Positions 44,552 through 54,605 are shown, numbered from the stretch's first letter. The stretch: DNA of 64,000 nucleotides from Streptomyces nigra (GCF_003074055.1 NZ_CP029043.1:2596501-2660500); one strand, 5' to 3'. Notes: generated from the sequence alone by a model not told the origin. Numbers and translations are program-made.

Positions 44552-45427
44552 TCAGCTCGCCTTGAGGTCCTTGTGGATCACCTTGGCGACGGCCTGGATG
44601 GTGGTGATGCCGTAGTTCATGGTGCTGTTGCCGTGGCTGAGCACCGTGATCATGTAGTCGTGGCCGCCGCCCTTGAAGGCGCCGACGCTGTGCACCCGCC
44701 AGCCGTGGGTGGCGCGCTGCAGCCAGCCGTTCTTCACGGCCACGGAGACGCCGGACGCGCCGTAGGGGGTCCCCCAGCGCTGCGAGGAGACGACCTGGCC
44801 CATGAGCTTGAGGATGTAGGCGCGGGAGTTGTCGCTGAGCACGCCGTTCTTCGCGGTGACGAGCTTGAGCAGCTTCTGCTCGTCGGTGACGGTGATCTGG
44901 GTCAGGCCCCAGTAGCCGTTGGCGCCCGGCTTGGTCTGGGTCATGCCGGCGGCTGCGAGGAAGCCCTTGATCTTGGTCATGCCGAGCTGCTTCCACAGGG
45001 TGGTGGTGGCCGCGTTGTCGGACTTGGTGATCATGGCTTTGGAGAGGGACGCCTCACGGTCGGTGAGGTAGCGGTTGTGCTTCTTGGCGTCCCACAGCAG
45101 CGTGGCCAGCACGGTGACCTTGACGACGCTGGCCGAGTCGAAGGCGCTGGAGGCCCGGAGCGTGCAGGTCGTCTTCGTGGAGCGGTCGTAGAGGCCGACC
45201 GCGACGGTGCCCTTGCGGTCGGCCAGTGCGGCGGTGATGTCCCGCTTCAGCTTGTCGGCCAGCCCCGCCTTGGCCGAGGTGCAGCTGACGGCGGGGGTCG
45301 CCGCGGCGGCCGGTGCGGCGGCGGCGAGGGGCGCTATGACGAGGCCGGCGCCGAGGCCCGCCGCGACGACCGCTCGCGCGCGCCCGGCGGCGCCCTTGGA
45401 GTTCTCGCTCGCTGTCCCGTGAGTCAT
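44552..45427 (-). CDS. Secreted beta-lactamase-like serine hydrolase
   Basis: A 291-residue exported protein of the class A beta-lactamase/penicillin-binding fold. The signal region is RARAVVAAGLGAGLVIAPLA, cleaved after AAAA near residue 43. The active-site SxxK is SVVK in FDSASVVKVT, SDN is present in ITKSDNAATT, and the third motif reads KNG (VKNGWL) in place of KTG. A functional beta-lactamase usually also has an ExxLN omega loop, which I do not clearly see, so a peptidase or inactive relative is more likely than antibiotic resistance. The ATG ends at 45427; divergent from the nuclease gene across 214 bases. Confidence 0.82.
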   Translation of the reverse strand: MTHGTASENSKGAAGRARAVVAAGLGAGLVIAPLAAAAPAAAATPAVSCTSAKAGLADKLKRDITAALADRKGTVAVGLYDRSTKTTCTLRASSAFDSASVVKVTVLATLLWDAKKHNRYLTDREASLSKAMITKSDNAATTTLWKQLGMTKIKGFLAAAGMTQTKPGANGYWGLTQITVTDEQKLLKLVTAKNGVLSDNSRAYILKLMGQVVSSQRWGTPYGASGVSVAVKNGWLQRATHGWRVHSVGAFKGGGHDYMITVLSHGNSTMNYGITTIQAVAKVIHKDLKAS

Positions 45428-45641
45428 GGTCTGTTGACCAACGAGGACGCGGGAATGGTTGTACGGGTACGGGCTCGGAGTTGACGCCACACGAGCGCAA
45501 CTCGCCCGTGTTCGTCCCGAATTGAGACGCTCCTTCACCTGATGGACACACGGAGGATCTCGACACGCCTTCATGCCCATGTCACGCTCCGGATGCCGCC
45601 TTCGCTCAACCCGCGTAGACACACGCGAGAGGAGACCCCCC

Positions 45642-46448
45642 ATGCCGGCGACATCCCCACATCAGCGCCGCTGGACCTCCGTGGCCCTGACCACGGCCGC
45701 CCTCCTGGCCGGGCTCACCGCCCCGGCCCTGACCGCCGCCCCGGCCGCCGCGACCACGACGGCGTACGACGACACGTACTACGCCGCCGCGCTCGGCAAG
45801 ACCGGGCCCGCGCTGAAGGACGCCCTCCACGACATCATCAGCGACCAGACGAAGCTGTCCTACTCGGCCGTCTGGGACGCCCTGAAGGTCACCGACCAGG
45901 ACCCGGCCAACAGCAACAACGTCAAGCTGCTCTACAGCGGCATCTCCCGCAGCAAGGCGCTGAACGGCGGCAACACCGGCAACTGGAACCGCGAGCACGT
46001 GTGGGCCCAGTCCCACGGCGACTTCGGCACCTCGGCCGGGCCGGGTACCGATCTGCACCATCTGCGGCCCGAGGACGTCCAGGTCAACTCCACGCGCGGC
46101 AACAAGGACTTCGACAACGGCGGCAGCAGCTTCACCAACTCCGGTGGCAGCCTGACCGACTCGAACTCCTTCGAGCCCCGCGACGCCGTCAAGGGCGACG
46201 TGGCCCGCATGATCCTCTACATGGCCGTCCGCTACGAGGGCGACGACGGCCGGCCCGACCTGGAGGCCAACGACTCCATCAACGGCAGCGTCCCGTACCA
46301 CGGGCGACTGTCCGTGCTGAAGCAGTGGAACGACGAGGACCCGCCGGACGCCGTCGAGCAGCGCCGCAACGACGTCATCCACTCGTCCTACCAGGGCAAC
46401 CGGAACCCGTTCATCGACCACCCGGAGTGGGTCGAGTCGATCTGGTAG
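45642..46448 (+). CDS. Secreted EndA/NucM-family endonuclease
   Basis: A 268-residue exported nuclease. The signal peptide (QRRWTSVALTTAALLAGLTA then PALTAAPAAA) precedes a His-metal-finger nuclease domain: NREHVWAQSHGDFG (catalytic His), GTDLHHLRPEDVQVNSTRGN (DLHHL with metal-binding Asn downstream) and DVIHSSYQGNRNPFIDHPEW. The ATG at 45642 follows GAGAGGAGACC. Such enzymes degrade extracellular DNA or RNA for nutrition, or during mycelial lysis. Confidence 0.92.
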   Translation: MPATSPHQRRWTSVALTTAALLAGLTAPALTAAPAAATTTAYDDTYYAAALGKTGPALKDALHDIISDQTKLSYSAVWDALKVTDQDPANSNNVKLLYSGISRSKALNGGNTGNWNREHVWAQSHGDFGTSAGPGTDLHHLRPEDVQVNSTRGNKDFDNGGSSFTNSGGSLTDSNSFEPRDAVKGDVARMILYMAVRYEGDDGRPDLEANDSINGSVPYHGRLSVLKQWNDEDPPDAVEQRRNDVIHSSYQGNRNPFIDHPEWVESIW

Positions 46449-46472
46449 CCCTCCGGCCGGCGGCCCCTCGGA

Positions 46473-48164
46473 TCACTCCGTTCCGAGGTGCGTCGGGGCG
46501 AACATGCGCAGCAGCGCCGGGAGCACGACCACCGAGGGGCCGGGCTCGGACAGGGCCTTGGCCAGGTCCGCCTCCAGGGTCTCCGGGGTCGTCCTGACCC
46601 CGGGGACGCCGAAGGACTCGGCGAGCGCCACGTAGTCCGGACGCGTCAGTTCGGTCGCCGTGGCCTCGCCGAAGGCGTCGTTCATGTACTCGCGCAGGAT
46701 GCCGTAGCCGCCGTCGTCGACGATGAGCCAGGTGACGTTGAGCCCGTACTGCCGGGCCGTGGCGAGCTCGGCGATCGAGTAGAGCGCGCCGCCGTCGCCG
46801 GACACCGCGAGCGCCGGGCGGGTCGGGTCGGCGGCCGCCGCGCCGAGCGCCGCCGGGAAGCCGTAGCCGAGGCCGCCGGCGCCCTGGGCGGAGTGCATCC
46901 GGTTGGGACCCTTGGCGTCGAACGCCGACCAGGCCCAGTACGCCAGGATCGTCATGTCCCAGAAGGACGGGGAGTCGGCGGGCAGCGCCCGCCGCACCGA
47001 CGCCAGCACCTCCTGCTCCAGGGTGAGTTCCTGGCCGGCGATCCGGGCGGCGACCTTGGCGAGCACCTCGCGCACCCGCTCGGGGGCGCTCTCGTCCTGC
47101 CGCTCGGACACGGTCTCCAGGAGCGCCTGCAGGGCCAGCCGGGCGTCCGCGTGGATGCCCAGCGCCGGGTGGTTGGACTCCAGCTTGCCGAGGTCGGCCT
47201 CGATCTGGACGACCCGGCCGCGCGGCCTGAACGTGTGGTAGTTCGAGGAGAGTTCACCGAGACCGGAGCCGACGACCAGCAGGACGTCGGCGTCCTCCAG
47301 GAAGTCGGTGGTGTGCCGGTCCTCGATCCACGACTGGAGCGACAGCGGGTGCTCCCAGGGGAACGCGCCCTTGCCGCCGGGGGTGGTGACGACCGGCGCT
47401 TTAAGGGTCTCCGCCAGCCGGAGCAGCTTCCCGGAGGCGTCCGAGCGGACCACTCCGCCGCCCGCGATGATCGCCGGGCGCTCGGCGCCGGACAGCAAGT
47501 GGGCCGCCACCGCCGTCAGTTCGGGGCGCGGCACCACTTCTTCGGGGAAGGCGTCGCCGCCGCTGACGACCGGGATCGACGTCTCGGCGAGCAGCACGTC
47601 CTGCGGGATCTCCACCCACACCGGGCCGTGCGGGGCGGTCAGCGCGGACTTCCAGGCCGCCTCGATCGCGGAGGGGATCTGGGACTGGGTGCGCACGGTG
47701 TGGACCGACTTCACGACGCCCCGGAACGAGGCGGCCTGGTCCGGGAGTTCGTGCAGATAGCCGTGGCGGCCGCCGCCGAGGCCCGCCGTCGGGATCTGGC
47801 TGCTGATCGCCAGCACCGGGGCCGAGGCCGCCGCCGCCTCCTGGAGCGCGGCGAGCGAGGTCAGCGCGCCCGGTCCCGTCGACAGCAGCAGCGGGGCCGC
47901 CTCGCCGGTGATCCGGCCGTAGGCGTCGGCGGCGAACCCGGCGTTGTTCTCCACGCGCAGCCCGACATAGCGCAGGTCGCTGCGGCGCAGCGCGTCGAAC
48001 ATGCCGAGCGCGTGCTGGCCGGGCAGTCCGAACACGGTCGTCGCGCCGAGCCCGGCCAGCGTCTCCACGACCAGGTCTCCGCCGTTGCGGCCGGCCGGCG
48101 GGTTCAGGGCGGCGGTGATCTGCTCCTGCGTCGGACGGAGTACCAGGTCGTGGTCGTGGGTCAC
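46473..48164 (-). CDS. Thiamine-diphosphate-dependent enzyme (acetolactate-synthase-like)
   Basis: A 563-residue three-domain ThDP enzyme. The N-terminal domain has [18 protein letters not shown] and the catalytic Glu in [19 protein letters not shown]. The central domain (about 205-340) is present. The C-terminal ThDP-binding region reads [20 protein letters not shown] then [20 protein letters not shown]. It probably decarboxylates or carboligates a 2-keto acid. The GTG ending at 48164 overlaps the ureohydrolase stop by four bases, so the two act in one pathway, with the symporter upstream and a PucR regulator divergent. Exact reaction unknown. Confidence 0.87.
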   Translation of the reverse strand: MTHDHDLVLRPTQEQITAALNPPAGRNGGDLVVETLAGLGATTVFGLPGQHALGMFDALRRSDLRYVGLRVENNAGFAADAYGRITGEAAPLLLSTGPGALTSLAALQEAAAASAPVLAISSQIPTAGLGGGRHGYLHELPDQAASFRGVVKSVHTVRTQSQIPSAIEAAWKSALTAPHGPVWVEIPQDVLLAETSIPVVSGGDAFPEEVVPRPELTAVAAHLLSGAERPAIIAGGGVVRSDASGKLLRLAETLKAPVVTTPGGKGAFPWEHPLSLQSWIEDRHTTDFLEDADVLLVVGSGLGELSSNYHTFRPRGRVVQIEADLGKLESNHPALGIHADARLALQALLETVSERQDESAPERVREVLAKVAARIAGQELTLEQEVLASVRRALPADSPSFWDMTILAYWAWSAFDAKGPNRMHSAQGAGGLGYGFPAALGAAAADPTRPALAVSGDGGALYSIAELATARQYGLNVTWLIVDDGGYGILREYMNDAFGEATATELTRPDYVALAESFGVPGVRTTPETLEADLAKALSEPGPSVVVLPALLRMFAPTHLGTE

Positions 48165-49141
48165 TTGCCCTCGTCCTCCTTGCGCGCCGCCGCGATCTGG
48201 CGGGACATGATCGTGGTCAGTTCGTACGCCGTGTGGGACGCGGCCACCGACGTGATCTCCGCGTGGTCGTACGCGGGGGCCACCTCGACGACGTCGGCCG
48301 ACACCAGGTTGCAGGATGCCAGGCCGCGCAGGATCTCCAGCAGCTCGCGGGAGGTCATGCCGCCCGCCTCGGGGGTGCCGGTGCCGGGCGCGTGGGCCGG
48401 GTCGAGGCAGTCGATGTCGATGGAGATGTACAGCGGGCGGTCGCCGATGCGCTGGCGCAGCTGGTCGGCGACCTCGTCGGCGCCGCGGCGGTAGACGTCC
48501 GCGGAGGTGACGATGCCGAAGCCCATCTTCTCGTCGTCGGTGAGGTCCTGCTTGCCATAGAGCGGGCCGCGGGTGCCGACGTGGGACAGGGCGGAGGTGT
48601 CGAGGATGCCCTCCTCGACGGCCCGGCGGAACGGGGTGCCGTGGGTGTACTCGGCGCCGAAGTACGTGTCCCAGGTGTCGAGGTGCGCGTCGAAGTGGAG
48701 GAGGGCGACCGGGCCGTGCTTCTTCGCGACGCTCCTCAGCAGCGGCAGCGCGATGGTGTGGTCGCCGCCGAGGGTCATCAGACGGGCGCCGGTGCCGAGG
48801 AGGTCGTCGGCGGCGGCCTCGATCGTGTCGACGGCCTCGTTGATGTCGAACGGGTTCACGGCGATGTCGCCGCCGTCCGCGACCTGCGCGAGGGCGAACG
48901 GGGAGGCGTCCTGCGCGGGGTTGTAGGGACGCAGCAGCCGGGACGCCTCGCGGATGGCGTTGCCGCCGAAGCGGGCGCCCGGCCGGTACGAGACGCCCGA
49001 GTCGAACGGCACACCGACCACGGCGACGTCGGCGCGGCCGACCTCGTCGAGGCGCGGGAGCCGGGCGAAGGTCGCGGGGCCCGCGTACCGCGGGACGCGG
49101 GAGGAGTCGACGGGGCCGCGGGGCGTCTCGTTGCTGGTCAT
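48161..49141 (-). CDS. speB: Agmatinase-family ureohydrolase
   Basis: A 326-residue binuclear manganese amidinohydrolase. Metal ligands: GGDHT, the DAHLDTW motif in [15 protein letters not shown], and [20 protein letters not shown]. It removes urea from a guanidino compound, with agmatine, guanidinobutyrate or guanidinopropionate possible. The absence of a polyamine gene nearby, together with the ThDP enzyme, symporter and PucR, favours catabolism of an imported guanidino compound over polyamine synthesis. The start ATG ends at 49141. It follows the symporter gene by 57 bases. Confidence 0.9.
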   Translation of the reverse strand: MTSNETPRGPVDSSRVPRYAGPATFARLPRLDEVGRADVAVVGVPFDSGVSYRPGARFGGNAIREASRLLRPYNPAQDASPFALAQVADGGDIAVNPFDINEAVDTIEAAADDLLGTGARLMTLGGDHTIALPLLRSVAKKHGPVALLHFDAHLDTWDTYFGAEYTHGTPFRRAVEEGILDTSALSHVGTRGPLYGKQDLTDDEKMGFGIVTSADVYRRGADEVADQLRQRIGDRPLYISIDIDCLDPAHAPGTGTPEAGGMTSRELLEILRGLASCNLVSADVVEVAPAYDHAEITSVAASHTAYELTTIMSRQIAAARKEDEGK

Positions 49142-49198
49142 GGGGAAATGCCTTCTTTCCTACGCTGCATGGCGTATGCGGGATATGTGCCAATGACT

Positions 49199-50659
49199 CT
49201 ACTGGCCGGCCGGCACCGGCTCGGACACGAGTTCGGGATCCCGTCCGGCCAGGCGCTCGCGCCAGGCGGCGAGGACGGCCGCGTCGGTGGGCGTCGTCAG
49301 GAGCGAGACGGCGACGTACGCGACGAGGGAGGACAGCAGGCCGTAGTAGACGGGCTCGTTGGCGAGGATGCCGTAGGTCGCCATCAGGGTGATCACCGCG
49401 ACACCGCCGACCACGACCGAGGCGAGGGCGCCCTGCGCGGTCCCGCGGCGCCACAGCAGTCCGCCGAGGATCGGCACGAGCAGCCCGCCGACGAGCAGGT
49501 TGTAGGCGACGGTCAGGGCCTCGACGACGTTGTTCAGCGCGATGGCCGTGGCGATCACGGCGACACCCATCAGCAGGATGAAGAAGCGGTTGCCCTTCAC
49601 CTCGTCGTGCGCCTCCCCGTCCGGGCGGACCACCCCGCGCAGCCGCGACCAGATGTCGTTGTTGGCGACGGTCGCGCAGGCGATGAGCGCGCCGGAGGAG
49701 GTCGACATCACGGCGGCCAGGGCGGCGGCCAGCACCAGGCCGCGCACCCCCATGGGCAGCTCGTCCTTGACGATGGTCGCGAAGGCGTCGTCGGCGCTGG
49801 CGAGGTTCGGGTACAGCACCTTGGCCGCGGTGCCGATGACGGCGCCGGCCAGGGCGTAGGCGAGGCAGTAGGTGCCGGCGACGGTGCCGCCCCACTTGGC
49901 GGTGGTGTCGCTGCGGGCGGTGAACACGCGCTGCCAGATGTCCTGCCCGATGAGCATGCCGAACGTGTAGATCAGGACGTAGGTGAAGATCGTCTCGCCG
50001 CCGATGCCCAGCGGGTCGAAGTACTCGGTCGGCAGCGTCGCCTTCATCTCGCTGAACCCACCGGCCTTGACGACGGCGATGGGCAGCAGGAGCAGCAGCA
50101 CGCCGATCGTCTTGACGACGAACTGCACCATGTCGGTCAGGGTGATCGACCACATGCCGCCGAGCGTCGAGTAGGCGACGACGATCGAGCCGCCGAGGAC
50201 GATCGCGAGGGTGCGGTTCATGTCGAACAGCACGTCGAAGATCGTGGCGTAGGCGATGGTCGAGGTGACCGCGAGCATCAGGGTGTACGCCCACATGACG
50301 ACACCGGAGATCACGCCGGCCCGGCCGCCGTAGCGCAGGTCCAGCATCTCGGAGACGGTGTAGACCTTCAGCCGGGCGATCCGCGCGGAGAAGAAGATCG
50401 AGAGGGCGAGCAGGCCGAGACCGATGGTGAAGACCATCCAGGCGCCGGAGAGGCCGTACTGGTAGCCGAGGCCGACGCCTCCGATGGTGGACGCGCCGCC
50501 GAGGACGATCGCCGCCATGGTGCCGGAGTACATCGCGGGGCCGAGGCGGCGCCCGGCCACCAGGAACTCGCTCTTGGACTTGGCGCGGCGCATGCCCCAC
50601 CAGCCCATGGCCAGCATGCCGGCCAGATAGACGACGATCACTGTGTAGTCGACGGCCAT
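49199..50659 (-). CDS. Sodium:solute symporter (SSS family)
   Basis: A 486-residue permease with about 13 hydrophobic segments. SSS signatures include GGASTIGGVGLGYQYGLSGA, the Na+-site helix YSTLGGMWSITLTDMVQF, and VMSTSSGALIACATVANNDI. The ATG ending at 50659 follows GGAGGCCCC. It is the first gene of a minus-strand operon with the ureohydrolase and ThDP enzyme, divergent from the PucR gene; it probably imports their substrate. Confidence 0.9.
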   Translation of the reverse strand: MAVDYTVIVVYLAGMLAMGWWGMRRAKSKSEFLVAGRRLGPAMYSGTMAAIVLGGASTIGGVGLGYQYGLSGAWMVFTIGLGLLALSIFFSARIARLKVYTVSEMLDLRYGGRAGVISGVVMWAYTLMLAVTSTIAYATIFDVLFDMNRTLAIVLGGSIVVAYSTLGGMWSITLTDMVQFVVKTIGVLLLLLPIAVVKAGGFSEMKATLPTEYFDPLGIGGETIFTYVLIYTFGMLIGQDIWQRVFTARSDTTAKWGGTVAGTYCLAYALAGAVIGTAAKVLYPNLASADDAFATIVKDELPMGVRGLVLAAALAAVMSTSSGALIACATVANNDIWSRLRGVVRPDGEAHDEVKGNRFFILLMGVAVIATAIALNNVVEALTVAYNLLVGGLLVPILGGLLWRRGTAQGALASVVVGGVAVITLMATYGILANEPVYYGLLSSLVAYVAVSLLTTPTDAAVLAAWRERLAGRDPELVSEPVPAGQ

Positions 50660-50883
50660 GGTGGGGCCTCCTTCGCGCACATCCCGGTGGCGTGTCGTGC
50701 AGATGGGGTGGGGACGGCCGGCAGCGGACCGCGGGGACAACCGCCCTCCCCCACGCTCGAACCCGCTCGCGCGGGGGGACCCCCATCCGCGGCTGCCGGA
50801 CTGGAACGACAGTAGGTGGCCGGAAAGTGGCTGCGAAGTGTACGTTTCATCCATTCGGAACGCCGCGAGTGGAGGAAGCATCC

Positions 50884-52365
50884 ATGCCGGACCACGCCGT
50901 TCCGCCGACGCCGCCCGTGCCGCTGGCGGCCCTGCTGGCCCGCGAGGACCTGGGTCTGCGCCAGATCGCCGGGCCCGTGGACGCGGACACGGTGATCCAC
51001 TGGGCGCACACCTCGGAGATGGCCGATCCCTATCCCTATCTGCTGGGCGGCGAGCTGCTGCTGTCGGCGGGCGTGCACGTCCCGGAGGCGGCCGGCACCG
51101 GGACGTACTTCGACGACTACGTGGGGCGGATCGTCGCGGCCGGCGGCGCCGCCCTGGGCTTCGGGCTGGCCCCCGTGCACGACACCGTGCCGCGCGCCCT
51201 CGTCGAGGCCTGCGACGCCCACGGGCTGCCGCTGCTCGAGGTGCCGCCGCGCACCACGTTCTCCGGGGTGGCGCGCGCGGTGTGGCAGCTCATGGCACAG
51301 GCCAGGCTCGCGGAGCTGCGGCGGGTGACGGAGGCCCAGCAGAGCCTGGCGGCGGCCGCCGCGCGCCCCGACCCGGTGCGGGCGGTGCTGCGGCAGCTGG
51401 CCCAGCGGGTGGGCGGGCACGCCGTCCTCTACGGCCCCGAGGGGACCCGGGTCGCGGCTGCGGGCCGGGCGGTGGAACCGGCGGCCGGGCGGGCGCTGGC
51501 CGCGCTCGCGGAGGTCGTCCGGCCCACGGGGTCCGGCACGCCCACCTCCGCCGCCGACACGGCCGGCGACACGAGGCTGGCCGCCTACGCGCTGGGCGCC
51601 GGGCACGGCTTCGTCCTCGGGGTGGCCGCCGAGCAGCACCGGTCCGGGGACCACACCGTCGCCTCGGTGGCCGCCGTCCTGCTGTCCCTGCTCACCGGCG
51701 AGCACCAGAGCGGCTCGGGGGCGGCCCGCTCCTCCGCCCTCGTACGGCTGCTGCTCGGGGCCGAACCGCACACGGTGGCCCCGCTGCTCGGCGCCGAGAC
51801 CTGGCTCGTGGTGCACGCGGCGCCGGACACGCCTCCGTGCGACCCGGTGGCGGCGTCCGCGCTGGGCGCGGCCCTCGGCTCGCCCCTGGTCGACCTGGGG
51901 CAGGACGTCGTCCGCGTCCTCGTCCCGGCGGACCGGGCGCCGGACGCCCAGACCGGCTGGACGCTCGGGGTGAGCTCCCCGGTGCCGGCCGGGGAGTGGC
52001 CCGTGGCGGACACCCAGGCGGCCCGGGCGCTGGCACGGGCGCGGGCCACCCGCACGCCCCTGGCCCGGCACGGCGCACACCGCCCGGCCCTGGCCGACCT
52101 GGTCCCCGGCGACACGGCACGCGCGCACGCGCGCGCCCTGCTCGCGCCGCTGACCGGCACCCTCGCGGAGACCCTGCGCACCTGGCTGTCGCTGCACGGC
52201 AGCTGGGACCGTACGGCGGTGGCGCTGGCCGTGCACCGCAACACCGTCCGCCAGCGGATCGCCCGGTGCGCGGCGCTGCTGGAGGCGGACCTGGACGACG
52301 CGGACGTCCGGATGGAGCTGTGGTTCGCCCTGCGCCATGCCGAACCGTCCGATTCGGGCCAGTGA
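50884..52365 (+). CDS. PucR-family transcriptional regulator
   Basis: A 493-residue regulator with the N-terminal PucR (purine-catabolism-regulator-like) domain, IHWAHTSEMADPYPYLLGGE then LLLSAGVHV, and a C-terminal PucR HTH_30 unit, LRTWLSLHGSWDRTAVALAV then HRNTVRQRIARCAALLEADL. A GAF-like middle section lies between. The ATG at 50884 follows GGAGGAAG. The divergent position implies that it activates or represses the symporter operon. PucR relatives commonly respond to nitrogen-compound intermediates, which agrees with the neighbours. Confidence 0.88.
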   Translation: MPDHAVPPTPPVPLAALLAREDLGLRQIAGPVDADTVIHWAHTSEMADPYPYLLGGELLLSAGVHVPEAAGTGTYFDDYVGRIVAAGGAALGFGLAPVHDTVPRALVEACDAHGLPLLEVPPRTTFSGVARAVWQLMAQARLAELRRVTEAQQSLAAAAARPDPVRAVLRQLAQRVGGHAVLYGPEGTRVAAAGRAVEPAAGRALAALAEVVRPTGSGTPTSAADTAGDTRLAAYALGAGHGFVLGVAAEQHRSGDHTVASVAAVLLSLLTGEHQSGSGAARSSALVRLLLGAEPHTVAPLLGAETWLVVHAAPDTPPCDPVAASALGAALGSPLVDLGQDVVRVLVPADRAPDAQTGWTLGVSSPVPAGEWPVADTQAARALARARATRTPLARHGAHRPALADLVPGDTARAHARALLAPLTGTLAETLRTWLSLHGSWDRTAVALAVHRNTVRQRIARCAALLEADLDDADVRMELWFALRHAEPSDSGQ

Positions 52366-52427
52366 CCCGCGTCGCACGCGCTCCGGAGCAGGCCACCGGG
52401 CCCGTCGTCTGCCTCACAATGGGAACC

Positions 52428-53222
52428 ATGCCGATACCCGGGACACCCAGCCGCGCCGAGCTCGTCGACCACCTCGTCCGCACCCGCATCGCGGGCGACG
52501 TCGCGACCCCCCGCGAGAACAACCTCTCCCACTACCGCCAGCTGGCGAACGGCAACCGCCACTACTGGCTGGGCCTGGAGCTCGGCGACCGCTGGACCGA
52601 CGAGCAGGACGTCCTGGCGGTGATGGCGGAGCGGGTCGGCGTGAACGACGACGCCGAGCACCGGCACGGCCAGGACACCATCGACCCGGAGCTGACGGTG
52701 GCCGCGCTGGAGCGTATGGCGGCCCGGCTGCGCAAGGCGGCCGACGGCACCCAGCGGGTCCTGTTCGCGACCGGGCACCCCGGGGGCCTGCTGGACGTGC
52801 ACCGCGCCACGGCCGCCGCGCTGCGCGCCGCCGGCTGCGAGATCGTCGTGATCCCCGAGGGCCTGCAGACCGACGAGGGCTACGTCATGCAGTTCGCCGA
52901 CGTGGCCGTCCTGGAGCACGGCGCCTCCCTGTGGCACACGCACTCCGGCGACCCGATGAAGGCGATCCTCACCGGCCTGGAGCGCGAGGGCCGCCCGCTG
53001 CCCGACCTGGTCGTCGCCGACCACGGCTGGGCGGGATACGCCGGACAGCACGGCGTGGACTCCGTCGGCTACGCCGACTGCAACGACCCGGCCCTGTTCC
53101 TGGCCGAGTCCGAGGGCACGGTCCAGGTCGTCGTCCCCCTAGACGACCACGTGGTCAGCCCCCGCCACTACGACCCGATGACGGCGTACCTCCTGTCGGA
53201 GGCGGGCCTGGGCGACGCCTGA
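52428..53222 (+). CDS. Conserved phosphatase-like protein of unknown function
   Basis: A 264-residue soluble protein. Distinctive stretches are DVATPRENNLSHYRQLANGN, FATGHPGGLLDVHRATAAAL, HTHSGDPMKAILTGLE and VVADHGWAGYAGQHGVDSVG. The His/Asp content suggests a metal-dependent hydrolase, and Streptomyces databases, as I recall, label relatives phosphatase, but I know no experimental basis. The ATG at 52428 was chosen; another ATG lies three codons earlier. It runs 62 bases after pucR and may be read through from it. Confidence 0.7.
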   Translation: MPIPGTPSRAELVDHLVRTRIAGDVATPRENNLSHYRQLANGNRHYWLGLELGDRWTDEQDVLAVMAERVGVNDDAEHRHGQDTIDPELTVAALERMAARLRKAADGTQRVLFATGHPGGLLDVHRATAAALRAAGCEIVVIPEGLQTDEGYVMQFADVAVLEHGASLWHTHSGDPMKAILTGLEREGRPLPDLVVADHGWAGYAGQHGVDSVGYADCNDPALFLAESEGTVQVVVPLDDHVVSPRHYDPMTAYLLSEAGLGDA

Positions 53223-53227
53223 GGCGT

Positions 53228-53262
53228 GCCCGAACCGGCGCACGGCACCCGCCCGTTCGGGC
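53228..53262 (+). terminator. Hairpin downstream of the phosphatase-like gene
   Basis: GCCCGAAC (53228-53235) and GTTCGGGC (53255-53262) form a perfect 8-bp stem with a 19-base loop, a few bases after the stop. No T-run. It may end transcription or mark a processing site before the SnoaL-like gene. Confidence 0.5.
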
Positions 53263-53284
53263 CGGGCGGCACGCGGCGGCTGAT

Positions 53285-53680
53285 ATGACTGAGGGCATGG
53301 AGGAAGCAGCCGCCGAGTCGGCGATCGACATGTTCCTGTCCGCCTTCAACGTCCCGGACGACCGGCACGTGACCGAACTGCTGGCCCAGGCCCTCACGTC
53401 CGACGTGGTCTTCTGGGGACCGCTGGGACGCAGCGAGGGCGTGGAGGCGGTCGAGCGGTTCGTGCTGGAGCTGCGACGCCACCCGGCCGGGCCCGGCACC
53501 ATGGTGCGCAGCTCGGGGGTGGACATGCCCGACGAGTGGGCCCGCTACCGGTGGGTCTTCACCACACCCGGCGGCGGGCCGCGTCTGGCCGGGACGGACG
53601 TCGTCCATCTGCGGCGGGGCCTGATCGACCAGATGATCGTCTTCGCGGGAGACATCGAACCCGCCGCGGCGGGCGCCTGA
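53285..53680 (+). CDS. SnoaL/NTF2-like small protein
   Basis: A 131-residue alpha+beta protein of the SnoaL-like fold: an N-terminal helix (ESAIDMFLSAFNVPDDRHVT), FWGPLGRSEGVEAVERFVLE, RYRWVFTTPGG and RLAGTDVVHLRRGLIDQMIV match the family pattern. Such proteins are enzymes or ligand carriers; no catalytic Asp/His pair can be assigned with confidence. An in-frame ATG four codons later is also possible. Its 3' end converges on the thioesterase gene with 17 bases between. Confidence 0.75.
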   Translation: MTEGMEEAAAESAIDMFLSAFNVPDDRHVTELLAQALTSDVVFWGPLGRSEGVEAVERFVLELRRHPAGPGTMVRSSGVDMPDEWARYRWVFTTPGGGPRLAGTDVVHLRRGLIDQMIVFAGDIEPAAAGA

Positions 53681-53697
53681 CCGCGCCCGCACGGGGG

Positions 53698-54570
53698 TCA
53701 GTCCGCGCGCGGGACGCGGACCACGCCCTCCTGGATGACCGAGACCGCGAGGCGGCCGTCCTGGGTGTAGATGCGGGCCTGGCCGAGGCCGCGGCCGCCG
53801 TGGGCCGACGGGGACTCCTGGTCGTACAGGAGCCACTCGTCGGCGCGGAACGGACGGTGGAACCACATGGCGTGGTCCAGGGAGGCCCCGACGACGTCGC
53901 CGACCGCCCAGCCGCCGCGCCCGTGCGCGAGCAGCACCGAGTCGAGCAGGGTCATGTCGGAGACGTAGGTCGCCAGCACGACGTGCAGCAGGGGGTCGTC
54001 GGCGAGCTTGCCGTTGGTGCGGAACCACACCTGGGAGTGCGGTTCGCGCGGCTCGCCGAAGCGGCCGTACGGCGGCTCGTCGACATAGCGCAGATCGACG
54101 GCCCGGCGCGCCTCCAGGAACCGCTCGACGACCGCCGGGTCGAGGTGCCCGTAGCCGCGCAGCCGCTCCTCGGAGGTGGGCAGCGAGGCCGGGTCGGGCG
54201 AGGACGGCATCGGGGCCTGGTGGTCCAGGCCCTCCTCGTACGTCTGGAAGGACGCCGACAGCGCGAAGATCGGCTTGCCGTGCTGGACGGCGACCACCCG
54301 GCGGGTGGTGAAGGAACGCCCGTCGCGCATGCGGTCGACGTTGTAGACGATGGGCGCGCCCGGGTCCCCCATACGCAGGAAGTACGCGTGGAGGGAGTGG
54401 GCGGGCCGGTCCGCGGGCACCGTGCGGCCGGCGGCCACGAGCGCCTGGGCCGCGACCTGTCCGCCGAAGACGCGCGGGACCACGGCGGACTGGGACCGGC
54501 CGCGGAAGATGTCCACCTCGATCTGCTCCAGGTCGAGCAGATCGAGGAGGCTCTGAAGTGCCTCGTTCAT
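53698..54570 (-). CDS. tesB: Acyl-CoA thioesterase II
   Basis: A 290-residue double-hotdog thioesterase. N-terminal half: LEQIEVDIFRGRSQSAVVPR and VFGGQVAAQALVAAGRTVP, with YFLRMGDPGAPIVYNVDRMR. C-terminal half: ASLDHAMWFHRPFRADEWLL and YDQESPSAHGGRGLGQARIY with the catalytic Asp-Gln/Thr region. It hydrolyses medium- to long-chain acyl-CoA. The ATG ending at 54570 lies 36 bases downstream of an acyl-CoA dehydrogenase gene; with the TetR gene they form a minus-strand fatty-acid unit. Confidence 0.92.
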   Translation of the reverse strand: MNEALQSLLDLLDLEQIEVDIFRGRSQSAVVPRVFGGQVAAQALVAAGRTVPADRPAHSLHAYFLRMGDPGAPIVYNVDRMRDGRSFTTRRVVAVQHGKPIFALSASFQTYEEGLDHQAPMPSSPDPASLPTSEERLRGYGHLDPAVVERFLEARRAVDLRYVDEPPYGRFGEPREPHSQVWFRTNGKLADDPLLHVVLATYVSDMTLLDSVLLAHGRGGWAVGDVVGASLDHAMWFHRPFRADEWLLYDQESPSAHGGRGLGQARIYTQDGRLAVSVIQEGVVRVPRAD

Positions 54571-54605
54571 GGCACCTTTTCTACTGGCAGGGAATGTCAG
54601 GAGCC

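Noticed and set aside
44552..45427. Antibiotic-resistance beta-lactamase
   Set aside because: SxxK and SDN are present, but the third motif is KNG and no clear omega-loop ExxLN is seen; called only as a beta-lactamase-like serine hydrolase.
46473..50786. Very long minus-strand frame spanning three genes
   Set aside because: Only its 3' third is real (the ThDP enzyme); the rest is an out-of-frame reading of the ureohydrolase and symporter genes.
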